A stretch of 50,043 nucleotides of DNA from assembly GCA_021648745.1 (NCBI GenBank), contig JAKISE010000014.1:1-50043 (forward strand), read 5' to 3'. The DNA comes from Cyclobacteriaceae bacterium. Its GTDB lineage: Bacteria > Bacteroidota > Bacteroidia > Cytophagales > Cyclobacteriaceae. The position numbers and the translations under genes are program-made. The notes beneath the pieces were generated by a model that saw nothing but the letters and a program-made list of their open reading frames with translations, was not told the DNA's origin and made no database searches. Shown here one piece after another: positions 8,801 through 16,881 of the stretch. How positions within the stretch are numbered: the stretch's first letter is position 1; the number at the start of each line of letters is the position of its first letter.

Positions 8801-8960
8801 AAACTACGAAAGAGAAGATATAATGGTAGTTGCCGGTGGAGTTATACCACCAAAAGACTATGAATATCTTTATAACAAAGGTGTTACCGCTATTTTTGGC
8901 CCAGGCACAGTTATCTCTCAATCGGCTATTGAGATAATTAATAAACTTTTAAAAGGCTAA
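5817..8960 (+). CDS. Methylmalonyl-CoA mutase, small and large subunits fused in one chain
   Basis: A 1047-aa B12-dependent enzyme interconverting succinyl-CoA and (R)-methylmalonyl-CoA. Residues 1 to about 347 match the small subunit (MutA-like TIM-barrel part, for example KGSTAAMAAIIGGCNALYIE near 272), but its cobalamin-like domain is absent. A linker of about 20 residues follows, then a complete large subunit from about residue 370: Y406 in TTMYATRPWTIRQYAGF corresponds to the catalytic tyrosine, ISGYHIQEAGGT carries the catalytic-region histidine, and the C-terminal cobalamin domain has DGHDRG with the cobalt-ligand His932. Bacteroidota commonly carry two adjacent genes (mutA, mutB); here they are one frame with no internal stop. 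No epimerase or MeaB chaperone gene adjoins it. It is divergent from dnaA. Confidence 0.93.
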   Translation: MKKKKIQLLQEFSPNSKEEWSIKATSDLNGGSIESLSTIFEDKIEVAPYYAKEDLKGLEFVSEFSNSLANLATLDGEPRDWINYQKITVKHEKEANKIALEALSLGATGIIFKVNTKINFALLLNEIQLESCSISFEGTDQLDEYLTYAATQYDINKLSGYWFSENENTQSGVKSTIFYAGQSSAVEQLKALATVVEESILGGNMLANTTFQLKIGSNYFLEIAKLRALRIVITKVLANKNIKIDSSDVDIMAVSSKWENDKFAPHENILKGSTAAMAAIIGGCNALYIEPENPDEVLSNRTVRNISSILKEESFFNKAVDPSAGSFYIEHLTHSLVQEVLKELGIKSTTATSNKSYTAKPTKGWMSNEKVEVLPWYSKTDTDGFEHLDFQAGLPPYLRGPYTTMYATRPWTIRQYAGFSTAKESNAFYRRNLAAGQKGLSIAFDLATHRGYDSDHPRVVGDVGKAGVAIDSVLDMQVLFKNIPLDQMSVSMTMNGAVLPILAFYIIAAEESGVPKENLTGTIQNDILKEFMVRNTYVYPPAPSMKIISDIFEYTSKYMPKFNSISISGYHIQEAGGTADIELAYTLADGLEYLRTGIKAGLDIDAFAPRLSFFWGIGMNHFMEIAKLRAGRLLWAKIVKQFNPKNPKSMALRTHSQTSGWSLTEQDPYNNVVRTCVEAMAAVLGHTQSLHTNALDEAIALPTDYSAKIARNTQKYLQTETEITKVADPWGGSYYVEALTNDLMHRAWELIQEIEEAGGMAKAIETGLPKMKIEAAATRKQARIDANKDIIVGVNKYQVKDSTELDLREIDNTAVRDEQIAKLKQLKADRNTDEVQNALEILSGAAKKGIGNLLELAVEAARHRATLGEITQAMEKTFGRYTASVKSISGVYSSEAQMDEQFKKALELSNKFAELEGRRPRILVAKMGQDGHDRGAKVIATSFADLGFDVDIGPLFQTPEEVAKQAVENDVHIVGASSLAAGHKTLIPQLILALKNYEREDIMVVAGGVIPPKDYEYLYNKGVTAIFGPGTVISQSAIEIINKLLKG

Positions 8961-9031
8961 TTGTAACTTTATTTACATAAAATCTAGGTTTAATTTAATA
9001 GTCTTGATCCTAAATTGAGTAATTTTAAGGT

Positions 9032-12000
9032 ATGAAAAACTCATACCTTAAACCATCTATTTCCATTCTCCTTGTTGTACTCTTTTTTGGAACCCAAACT
9101 TATGCCCAAAATTGGGATAAAATGCTAGTTAAAATAAATGACGCCTACGAAACAGGTGACTACATAAAATCTAAGAAATCTCTCACAAAACTTAAGAAAA
9201 AGACCTCCAAAAAACTTGGAAAAGAAAACAAATATGTAGCCGAGTTTTACCTCTTATCTGCCCGAAACAATTTAGCCAAGGGTTTGCTTTCAGACTTTTC
9301 AGCTGATATCGATAAGGCACTTGCTATGAGTGAAATTGTATTTACGGCTAATTCTGAAGAACATATTGTCTATATGAACAGGGCTTCTTCATTACTTATT
9401 TTAAATGGAGAAATATTAAAGGCCTTTAGGCTTGCTACAGAAGCACAAGCTAAAACTGAAGAGCTTGGAGCATCTGAACGCTTGGCAGCTCTTACCAAAC
9501 TAAATTTAAGTGCAGTATACTCTGGTATGGGATTCTACACAAAGTCCATTGACTTTATTGCTGAGAACGAGAACTATTTTTTAGGAAGAGCAATTACAAA
9601 AGAGTCTTATGTTGACCCAAAGACTGGAAAGTTGAAATCAAAAAGATTACCGCAAAAGGAAATTGATGAACGCCTAGATGAATATGCCCAGTTATTAAAT
9701 TTAAGAGCTAACACGTATCGATTAATGGGCGATTTTAAAAAGGCAGATGCAGAATTTGAATTAGCAGGTGATTGGATAGATAATAATCTTGGAAAAACAA
9801 ACCTTAGATATATAGAAAACCAATTACACCATGGCGATCTACTTTCAGAAAACGGTACTAACGAAAAAGTTACACGCGCATATTATGAAACGGCTTTAAG
9901 CAAACTTAAAAAAGACCATAGCGAAGCACATTACTTGGCCTTACAAGTATATGAAAGTCTTTTGAAAAACTATTTGGCTAATAATGACAATTCGAAATTT
10001 AAGAATTTAAAATCAGAGTACGAAAGAGTTATTAAAAAGTACTTCAACAAAAAAAGTTTAGTTTACATACGGCTCGAAACCGTAGATTTCAGCAAAATGC
10101 TAGACAAAAAGAAACCAGCAGGAATTGAAAGTTCTTGTTTGGCTATGTTAGCTGATTCTAAAAGAATACCAGCTATTCATAAACAAAGAATTGAGCTTTA
10201 CGAATATGCATATAAAGCGGCAATCCTTAAAAACTCTTATAAAAATGCAGACTCTTATTTAGATAAGATTTTAGAACTAAAAGTAGGACTATATGGCTCA
10301 GATGCACCAGAATATCATTTAACAAACACCGAAGTTGCTAATTTTTATATTGATTATACTGATAAAATAAAAGAAGCTGGGGAAATTTATACAAACAGTT
10401 TTGAAAAAATCGTTAAACCTCAAATTAAATCTGGTCATGTTCAATATGTTAGAATTAAAAATCATTTAAGCAAGTTTTACGAACTTGATGACAATTTTGA
10501 TGGAGCCAAGGCTTCTCTTGATGATGCGCTATTAGCAACCCGAATTAAATATAATACCACAGATATTGCTTATGGGAGTGAACTTGTAATGATTGCAGAT
10601 CTGCAAATAAAAATAGGGGAGTACAAAGAAGCAGAAAAAAATATTACGACTGCAAAAGAAATTTTAATTGTTCTTAAAAAAGATCGAGAACAGTTAGTTG
10701 ATTACATTTTAGCACTTGAAACCAATGCAAAATTAAGTGCCATGAAAGGGGATTTTGAGCAGGCCAAGAATGAAATAATTCGTTCTCAAAAACTCCTGCT
10801 AAAGGCTACAAACCTAACAGGCTACGATGACCTCGCTTCAACCGTTAACTTGGCCGATATTTACGTTAAATATGGCAGAATCTCCAGAACACGAGATGCG
10901 CTAACTGAGGTAATTGAAGATTATGAATCCCTCTTTGGCACAGAAAGTAACAGACTTATTATTCCACTTTTAAGTTATGGGAACTTACAATTAGTAAACG
11001 GTGAATACACAGAGTCTGAAAAAAGTACAAGAAGAGCTCTAAACATCTCAATCGCTCAGTTTGGCGAAAATTCTTCAAAAACAGCATTTTGCAAAAAGCA
11101 ATTAGCCAAAATTTATACTTCGCTGGGCGATTATAACAAGGCACTAGACAATGTTAACTCATCCATAAGTATTCAAAAATCCGTGTATGGCTCGGATCAT
11201 ATTGAAGTTGCAAAGTCTTTATCGCAGCTCGCATTAATAAAGTTTTATAAGAATGAACCTCCTAACACAATCGAGCCAATTTTTGAGGAGTCTAAAAAAA
11301 TAATTGCAGAAAAAATCGGAAATAGAACACCCATGTTTGCAGATGTAATTAAAGACCTTTCTATCATATATATAGAACAAAATAGATTTGACGATGCATT
11401 TAACTCGTTGTCTTTGGCCGAAAATATTTGGAAAACTAGGGTAAAAGACAAGAAAAATTTAAACCTAGCTGACATTTATTCTCTAACAGGGGATGTGTAT
11501 TACCAACAAAAAAATTACACGAAGGCAGAGGAAAAATACAACCAAGCAAAAAAGCTGTATGAAGGATTTTTCAGTGATGAGCACCCAGACTATGTTCAGG
11601 TAATTTCAAAGCTCTCCAAAGTATATTATATGCAAGGCGATAAGAGAAAAGCGAAAAAAACCAGTCAGGAAGTTATCTATAATTATAGCAACTTTATAAA
11701 AACCTATTTTGCCTCATTAAGCGAAAGAGAAAAATCTGAGTATTGGAACACCATAAAAACAGATTATGAATTTTTTAATACCATAGCCATTGAGTTTAAA
11801 GATGAAGACCCAAAGCTTATTGAGCAGGTTTATAATAATGCATTATCAACTAAAGCAATTTTGTTAAACTCTTCTATAAAAATTAGAAAAACAATTTTAA
11901 ATGGTGATGACGAAGAGCTTAAAAGGAATTATTTAGATTGGTTAGCTAAAAAGGAATTTTTAACTACTGTTCTTTCCATGAGTACAGATCAGTTATTTGA

Positions 12001-13270
12001 GAATGAGATTGACCCAGCACTTTTAATTGATGAAGTTGAATTATTAGAAAAACAACTTAGCGAGGGCTCTGAATTATTCAGTAATGATTCAGATAAAGGC
12101 AAAGTTGCATGGCAAGATGTTCAAGGAGTTTTAGGCTCAGATGAAGTGGCTATTGAAATGATTAGGTTCAGGTATTTTGACCATATTTTTACCGATTCCA
12201 TTATTTACATGGGGGTTTATGTTAAAAATTCGAAAGAGCTTAAAACTCCTGGTATGTTTGTTATCAATAACGGGAAAGAACTAGAAGGAAGGTATTTTAA
12301 AGTATATCGAAACAGTATTATTTATCGAGTTAAAGATAGGTATTCGAATGAAAAATATTGGAAGCCTATCATCGATGCTGTTGGAAATACTTCCTCCATT
12401 TATTTATCGGCAGATGGTGTTTATAACCAGATTAATTTAGAAGCCATTCCAACATCGGATGACAAATATGTGCTTGACAATTCTAATATTGTGTTAGTTA
12501 GTAATACAAAAGATCTTTTCTTTAATAAAACAAGTACCTCAAAAGGAAAAACCACCAATAGTGCTTCAATGTTTGGAAACCCTATCTATTATGTAGATGC
12601 CTCCAGGCCTGAGAAAGGAGCCATTGGACAATTACCCGGTACCGAAAAAGAAATCAACGCACTTATTAAACTACTCGATAAAAATGGGTGGACCACCTCA
12701 GAAAAGCTAGAATATGAAGCAACTGAGAGCGCTATAAAGCAAATTAAAAGTCCGAAAATATTTCATGTAGCAACCCATGGATTTTTCACTCCTGCACAGC
12801 AGATTTCTCAAAATGCTGCCTCTGGGCAAAAGGAAGCAACTGCGCTTGAAAACCCTTTATTGCGTACAGGTTTACTCTTAACTGGCGCGGGAGATCTGCT
12901 AACAAAAACAGAGTTTAACTATAACGAAGAAGATGGAATACTTACGGCCTATGAGGCCATGAATATGAATTTAGATAATACGGATTTAGTTGTTTTAAGT
13001 GCGTGTGAAACAGGTTTGGGAGAAACTAAAATGGGTGAAGGCGTTTACGGGTTACAACGAGCTTTTATGGTGGCAGGAGCCAAAACTTTAATAATGAGCA
13101 TGTTTAAAGTGGATGACACCGCCACACAAAAGCTTATGGTTAATTTCTATCAAAAATGGATTACCACTGGAAACAAAAGACAGTCGTTTGTTGAAGCCAA
13201 AAAAGAACTACGGAATGAGTATAAAGACCCAATTTATTGGGGAGCTTTTATAATGATTGGGCTGGAATAA
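9032..13270 (+). CDS. Secreted TPR-repeat protein with C-terminal CHAT peptidase domain
   Basis: A 1412-aa protein with a signal peptide (ISILLVVLFFGTQTYAQ), a very long tetratricopeptide-repeat region (about residues 30-900; repeats such as GDYNKALDNVNSSISIQKSV and GDVYYQQKNYTKAEEKYNQA) and a CHAT (caspase HetF-associated with TPRs) domain at about 1060-1410. The caspase-like catalytic pair is present: His1249 in VATHGFF and Cys1325 in LSACETGLG. CHAT proteases cleave protein targets, with TPRs often acting as sensor or docking surface, but the target here is unknown. No partner gene with an obvious cleavage role adjoins it. It stands alone between the mutase and the oxidase, with 71 bp upstream and no clear promoter. 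Confidence 0.88.
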   Translation: MKNSYLKPSISILLVVLFFGTQTYAQNWDKMLVKINDAYETGDYIKSKKSLTKLKKKTSKKLGKENKYVAEFYLLSARNNLAKGLLSDFSADIDKALAMSEIVFTANSEEHIVYMNRASSLLILNGEILKAFRLATEAQAKTEELGASERLAALTKLNLSAVYSGMGFYTKSIDFIAENENYFLGRAITKESYVDPKTGKLKSKRLPQKEIDERLDEYAQLLNLRANTYRLMGDFKKADAEFELAGDWIDNNLGKTNLRYIENQLHHGDLLSENGTNEKVTRAYYETALSKLKKDHSEAHYLALQVYESLLKNYLANNDNSKFKNLKSEYERVIKKYFNKKSLVYIRLETVDFSKMLDKKKPAGIESSCLAMLADSKRIPAIHKQRIELYEYAYKAAILKNSYKNADSYLDKILELKVGLYGSDAPEYHLTNTEVANFYIDYTDKIKEAGEIYTNSFEKIVKPQIKSGHVQYVRIKNHLSKFYELDDNFDGAKASLDDALLATRIKYNTTDIAYGSELVMIADLQIKIGEYKEAEKNITTAKEILIVLKKDREQLVDYILALETNAKLSAMKGDFEQAKNEIIRSQKLLLKATNLTGYDDLASTVNLADIYVKYGRISRTRDALTEVIEDYESLFGTESNRLIIPLLSYGNLQLVNGEYTESEKSTRRALNISIAQFGENSSKTAFCKKQLAKIYTSLGDYNKALDNVNSSISIQKSVYGSDHIEVAKSLSQLALIKFYKNEPPNTIEPIFEESKKIIAEKIGNRTPMFADVIKDLSIIYIEQNRFDDAFNSLSLAENIWKTRVKDKKNLNLADIYSLTGDVYYQQKNYTKAEEKYNQAKKLYEGFFSDEHPDYVQVISKLSKVYYMQGDKRKAKKTSQEVIYNYSNFIKTYFASLSEREKSEYWNTIKTDYEFFNTIAIEFKDEDPKLIEQVYNNALSTKAILLNSSIKIRKTILNGDDEELKRNYLDWLAKKEFLTTVLSMSTDQLFENEIDPALLIDEVELLEKQLSEGSELFSNDSDKGKVAWQDVQGVLGSDEVAIEMIRFRYFDHIFTDSIIYMGVYVKNSKELKTPGMFVINNGKELEGRYFKVYRNSIIYRVKDRYSNEKYWKPIIDAVGNTSSIYLSADGVYNQINLEAIPTSDDKYVLDNSNIVLVSNTKDLFFNKTSTSKGKTTNSASMFGNPIYYVDASRPEKGAIGQLPGTEKEINALIKLLDKNGWTTSEKLEYEATESAIKQIKSPKIFHVATHGFFTPAQQISQNAASGQKEATALENPLLRTGLLLTGAGDLLTKTEFNYNEEDGILTAYEAMNMNLDNTDLVVLSACETGLGETKMGEGVYGLQRAFMVAGAKTLIMSMFKVDDTATQKLMVNFYQKWITTGNKRQSFVEAKKELRNEYKDPIYWGAFIMIGLE

Positions 13271-13309
13271 AAAAAGTACATTAATATAGGTTGGAGCGAT
13301 TACTTTTTT
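13270..13309 (+). terminator. A/T-rich hairpin after the CHAT gene
   Basis: AAAAAAGTA at 13270-13278 pairs exactly with TACTTTTTT at 13301-13309 around a 22-base loop, directly after the stop codon. The stem is nearly all A:T, so terminator function is uncertain. Confidence 0.3.
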
Positions 13310-13349
13310 GTTCCATGTAGTATATTTAATATCAACTTATTTTTTAACT

Positions 13350-15047
13350 ATGAAATTTTCACTACTAACTATTCTAATAGTTACTGCTCAAATTCTGTAT
13401 GGCCAAAGTCCTCTCTTAATCCCGAGTACCATAAGTGGTTCAACTATTGAGCTTAACTTACAAAATGGAACCTATGAGTTTTATAATGGAAAAGTTACAA
13501 CCACAATGGGTGCCAATGGAGATATTTTGGGGCCAACCTTATTGCTAAATCAGGGTGATTTTGTAAACTTTACCATTAACAACCAATTGTCCGAAACCAC
13601 TACTATACATTGGCATGGTCTCCATGTTTCTGCCGAAAATGATGGAGGCCCACATACCACCATTGCTGCCGGTGCTGCTTGGAACCCAAGTTTTACAATA
13701 TTGGATAAAGCTGCTACTTATTGGTATCACCCGCACTTGCACGAAAAAACCAATGAGCATGTATCAAAAGGAATTGCAGGTTTAATTATTATAACTGACG
13801 ATGAAGAAGCTGCTTTAGCATTGCCCAGAACCTATGGTGTAGATGATTTTCCGATGGTAATGCAGACCAAAGACTTCGATGCAAATTATCAAATTGTGGC
13901 ACCTTCTAACGCTGATGATGTAGCCATGGTAAACGCCACTATAGATCCATATTTAGATGCTCCCGCACAGGTAATTAGGATAAGGCTTTTAAATGGTTCT
14001 TCGCAAAGAGTGTTTAATGTAGGGCTAAGTAACGATCAGGCTTTTTATCAAATAGCATCCGATGGTGGGCTATTGGCAACTCCTAATCAAACGACTCGAT
14101 TGCTACTATCGCCAGGAGAGCGAGCTGAAATCCTAGTTAACTTTACTGGAGAAGAAGGGAGTACGGTTTATTTAAAAAGTTATGCCTCTGAATTGCCCAA
14201 TGGAATTTATGGTGCTACAAACCCTGGTAATAATGCTAGTATGACCTTGGATGGCTACAATCCAAACCCATTGAACGGTGCCGATTTTAATTTACTTCAA
14301 TTTAATGTTGTTGCGCAAACAGCCTCACCAATCACTTCCATTCCAACAACATTGGCAGTAGTTACACCTATTGAAGAGAGCACATCAAACAAAACACGTA
14401 CATTAACTTTCTCTCCGGCTACCATGGGAATGGATCAACTAAATGGAGATTTCTTAATTAATGATGTGTCGTTTGATATGGATGTTATTAATATCTCTGT
14501 CCCATTCGAAAATGTTGAAATATGGGAACTTACGAATCAATCAGCTATAGCTCATCCTTTCCATATCCACGATGTGCAATTTTATGTGCTTAGTAGAAAT
14601 GGGAACACTCCACCTGCCAGTGAACAAGGTCGTAAAGATGTGGTTTTTGTAAAACCGCAGGAAACCGTACGGTTTATTACGGTGTTTGAAACTTTTACGG
14701 ATTCTCCAGTACCTTATATGTACCATTGCCATTTATTAACCCACGAAGACCGTGGAATGATGGGGCAGTTTACTGTAAATACACCTTTAGCAGTAGCTGA
14801 TAACTATTTATTGCATACTGCAAACATTTATCCTAACCCAACTACAGGCACTATTAATCTCAATTTAGAAGAACAAATTGACCCAAATAATATTAAAATC
14901 TATGACCAAACGGGTAAAGAACTAAAACAATTTGGTTTAAAATTTCTGAATGGTCAAGTTCAAATTTATGGACTTCCTAAAGGACTTTTTGTTTTAAAAA
15001 TACAGACTAAAGATGTATTCATATCGAAAAAAATAATTGTAGAATAG
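13350..15047 (+). CDS. Multicopper oxidase exported by the type IX system
   Basis: A 565-aa laccase/CueO/CotA-like oxidase that couples oxidation of a substrate (metal ion, phenol or bilirubin-like; not decidable here) to reduction of O2 to water. All copper-ligand motifs are visible: HWHGLHV, WYHPHLHE, HPFHIHD and the final HCHLLTHEDRGMM, whose Met completes the type 1 site. A signal peptide starts MKFSLLTILIVTAQILYGQ. The last 75 residues are a T9SS type A sorting domain (NIYPNPTTGTINLNLE ... KGLFVLKIQTKD ... KKIIVE), so the enzyme is probably released or surface-anchored. I use ATG 13350 because the longer frame from 13308 uses TTG and would bury the signal peptide. The CYTH gene follows after 27 bp. 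Confidence 0.92.
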   Translation: MKFSLLTILIVTAQILYGQSPLLIPSTISGSTIELNLQNGTYEFYNGKVTTTMGANGDILGPTLLLNQGDFVNFTINNQLSETTTIHWHGLHVSAENDGGPHTTIAAGAAWNPSFTILDKAATYWYHPHLHEKTNEHVSKGIAGLIIITDDEEAALALPRTYGVDDFPMVMQTKDFDANYQIVAPSNADDVAMVNATIDPYLDAPAQVIRIRLLNGSSQRVFNVGLSNDQAFYQIASDGGLLATPNQTTRLLLSPGERAEILVNFTGEEGSTVYLKSYASELPNGIYGATNPGNNASMTLDGYNPNPLNGADFNLLQFNVVAQTASPITSIPTTLAVVTPIEESTSNKTRTLTFSPATMGMDQLNGDFLINDVSFDMDVINISVPFENVEIWELTNQSAIAHPFHIHDVQFYVLSRNGNTPPASEQGRKDVVFVKPQETVRFITVFETFTDSPVPYMYHCHLLTHEDRGMMGQFTVNTPLAVADNYLLHTANIYPNPTTGTINLNLEEQIDPNNIKIYDQTGKELKQFGLKFLNGQVQIYGLPKGLFVLKIQTKDVFISKKIIVE

Positions 15048-15074
15048 ACTATTTGTTTGCAGTAGCTTTGCCAA

Positions 15075-15539
15075 ATGGGGATAGAAATTGAACGAAAATT
15101 TTTAGTTAGCAATGATGATTGGAAGCCGTTGGTAGTCAACTCTTTTTCTATAAAACAAGGCTATTTAAATCTAGACACTGAAAGAACCGTTAGAGTAAGG
15201 ATTAAAGACGACCAAGCATATATTACAATAAAAGGTAAAACGAAAGGGGTTAGTCGTGCCGAGTTCGAGTACCAGATACCTCTTCAAGATGGGGAACAAT
15301 TAATTCTACTAAGTGAAGGTGCGCTTATTGAAAAAGTTAGGAACGAAGTAGAATACGAGGACAATATCTGGGAAATTGATGTGTTCTCGGGTAGAAATAA
15401 AGGGTTAGTAATGGCTGAAATTGAACTAACTTCAGAAAATCAAACTTTTAAAATCCCATCTTGGATTGGTAAAGAAGTGTCTGCTGATACTCGATACTAT
15501 AATGCCAATTTAGTTAGCCATCCTTATTTAAATTGGTGA
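15075..15539 (+). CDS. CYTH-domain phosphohydrolase (triphosphate tunnel metalloenzyme)
   Basis: A 154-aa CYTH protein. The defining N-terminal ExExK motif is present as IEIERKFLV, followed by the alternating charged strands of the tunnel fold (RTVRVRIKDDQAYITIKGK, VMAEIELTSE). Members hydrolyse inorganic triphosphate, tripolyphosphate or thiamine triphosphate, and some are adenylate cyclases; bacterial short forms like this are usually triphosphatases. TAGCTTTG at 15063-15070 resembles a promoter -7 element but lies only 4 bp before the ATG, so it would imply a nearly leaderless message or is chance. The gene converges on the metallophosphoesterase, 5 bp between stops. Confidence 0.9.
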   Translation: MGIEIERKFLVSNDDWKPLVVNSFSIKQGYLNLDTERTVRVRIKDDQAYITIKGKTKGVSRAEFEYQIPLQDGEQLILLSEGALIEKVRNEVEYEDNIWEIDVFSGRNKGLVMAEIELTSENQTFKIPSWIGKEVSADTRYYNANLVSHPYLNW

Positions 15540-15544
15540 TTTTC

Positions 15545-16768
15545 TTACGCTCTGACCAACTCCAAAATGGTAATCTCTGGCAATATGCCTACTCTGCCTG
15601 GGTAACCTAAAAACCCAAATCCACGGTTTACATATAGCTGTTGATTGTCTTCTTGGTATAAATCAGCCCATTGCTTGTAGATGTATTGGCTAGGCGACCA
15701 TCGAAAATTACCTATTTCTACACCAAATTGAAACCCATGGGTGTGGCCTGCCAACATCAAATCAATATCAGGGTGGTTAGGGCGTACCTGCATATCCCAA
15801 TGGCTGGGGTCGTGGGAGAGTAGAATTTTGGTGGCCACTTCTTCGGAGCCAGCATAGGCCTTGTCCAAATCGCCATACTTAGCAAAACGACCTTTACCCC
15901 AATTTTCCACTCCTAAAATGGCTATCTGTTCTCCATCTACGGTGATGATTCTATTTTCATTGCGGAGCAAATCCCAGCCCATATCTTTATGAACTTTTGC
16001 CAAGTCATTAAGGTTTTGCTCCTTGGCGGTAGCTGAATTCCACTGTTTATAATCACCATAATCGTGATTGCCTAATGTGGAGTATGCACCTAGCGGGGCA
16101 GACAGTTTTGCAAACATATCCTTATACTCGCCCACCTCAGAAGTCTCATTATTTACTAGGTCACCCGTAAACATAAAGATGTCGGGCTTTTCTTTAATCA
16201 TTAAATCGATGCCCCCTTGAACAGCCGTTTTGTTATAAAAACTGCCTGAATGAATATCGGATAATTGTCCAATTTTAATCCCATCAAAAGCTTTAGGTAA
16301 ATTTGGAATAACTACTCTTTTCCTACGAACTCTATAATCATAAGCGCCTGACAATATCCCAAAACCAAGCGTAGCAATAGGCAATGCAATAGCCACTATA
16401 GATGCTTTAGCCAAAAACTCTGACCGAGGTATAGATTTGCCAATAGTAGATGGTTCTTTGCCTTTCTGTTTTTTCTTAACCCATTTAAACAACCTTAACC
16501 CATCATCAAGTAATAAAAATAGAACTGCAAATAATTTAGAGAGATAGTCAATCATAATAGCCAAGCCCACATAACGTTGTACAGCCTGGCTCACAAAATG
16601 AAGTCCAAAAAGCCTCCATTGTGCAAGAATGAGAATAATCATTACAGTAAAAGACCAATAGGCAACCCAAATTGATTTTTTATATGTCCAATTTTTGGTA
16701 ATCACTTTCACCGCTTGGAATACATACCAATCGATTAAGAAAATAAGTAACAGTACTATGTATATCAT
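15545..16768 (-). CDS. Membrane-anchored metallophosphoesterase
   Basis: A 407-aa protein with three or four N-terminal membrane helices (starting IYIVLLLIFLIDWYVFQ) and a cytoplasmic- or periplasm-facing calcineurin-like phosphoesterase domain from about residue 155. The metal-binding blocks are complete: GQLSDIHSG (DxH), FTGDLVN (GD), LGNHDYG (GNHD), LLSHDPSHW and LAGHTHGFQ (GHTH). This layout resembles the YkuE/YaeI group of membrane-linked phosphoesterases, for which UDP-diacylglucosamine or related lipid substrates are known in some members; the substrate here is not decidable. It is separate from the efflux operon upstream by a repeat-bearing gap. Confidence 0.88.
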   Translation of the reverse strand: MIYIVLLLIFLIDWYVFQAVKVITKNWTYKKSIWVAYWSFTVMIILILAQWRLFGLHFVSQAVQRYVGLAIMIDYLSKLFAVLFLLLDDGLRLFKWVKKKQKGKEPSTIGKSIPRSEFLAKASIVAIALPIATLGFGILSGAYDYRVRRKRVVIPNLPKAFDGIKIGQLSDIHSGSFYNKTAVQGGIDLMIKEKPDIFMFTGDLVNNETSEVGEYKDMFAKLSAPLGAYSTLGNHDYGDYKQWNSATAKEQNLNDLAKVHKDMGWDLLRNENRIITVDGEQIAILGVENWGKGRFAKYGDLDKAYAGSEEVATKILLSHDPSHWDMQVRPNHPDIDLMLAGHTHGFQFGVEIGNFRWSPSQYIYKQWADLYQEDNQQLYVNRGFGFLGYPGRVGILPEITILELVRA

Positions 16769-16782
16769 AATATATTTACGAG

Positions 16783-16870
16783 GGCATTGTCATTGCGAGT
16801 CTCGTTTTTACGAGATGTGGCAATCTATTGTTTTGAAAACAGACTGCTTCACTTCGTACGCAAAAAACGT
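16783..16870. repeat. Degenerate copy of a dispersed intergenic repeat (CATTGCGAG type)
   Basis: The gap holds ATTGTCATTGCGAG, a hairpin TCTCGT-TTTT-ACGAGA (16800-16815), GGCAATCTATTG and ACTGCTTCACTTCGTACGC. These are the recognisable pieces of the widespread intergenic repeat built from 'gtcattgcgag' and 'caatct...agattgcttcgt' halves. A second fragment lies at the other end of the RND gene (20344-20411). Confidence 0.5.
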
Positions 16871-16881
16871 TAACTTATTAA

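Noticed and set aside
15063..15070. TAGCTTTG promoter for the CYTH gene
   Set aside because: Only 4 bp from the ATG, so it would leave no leader; likely chance.
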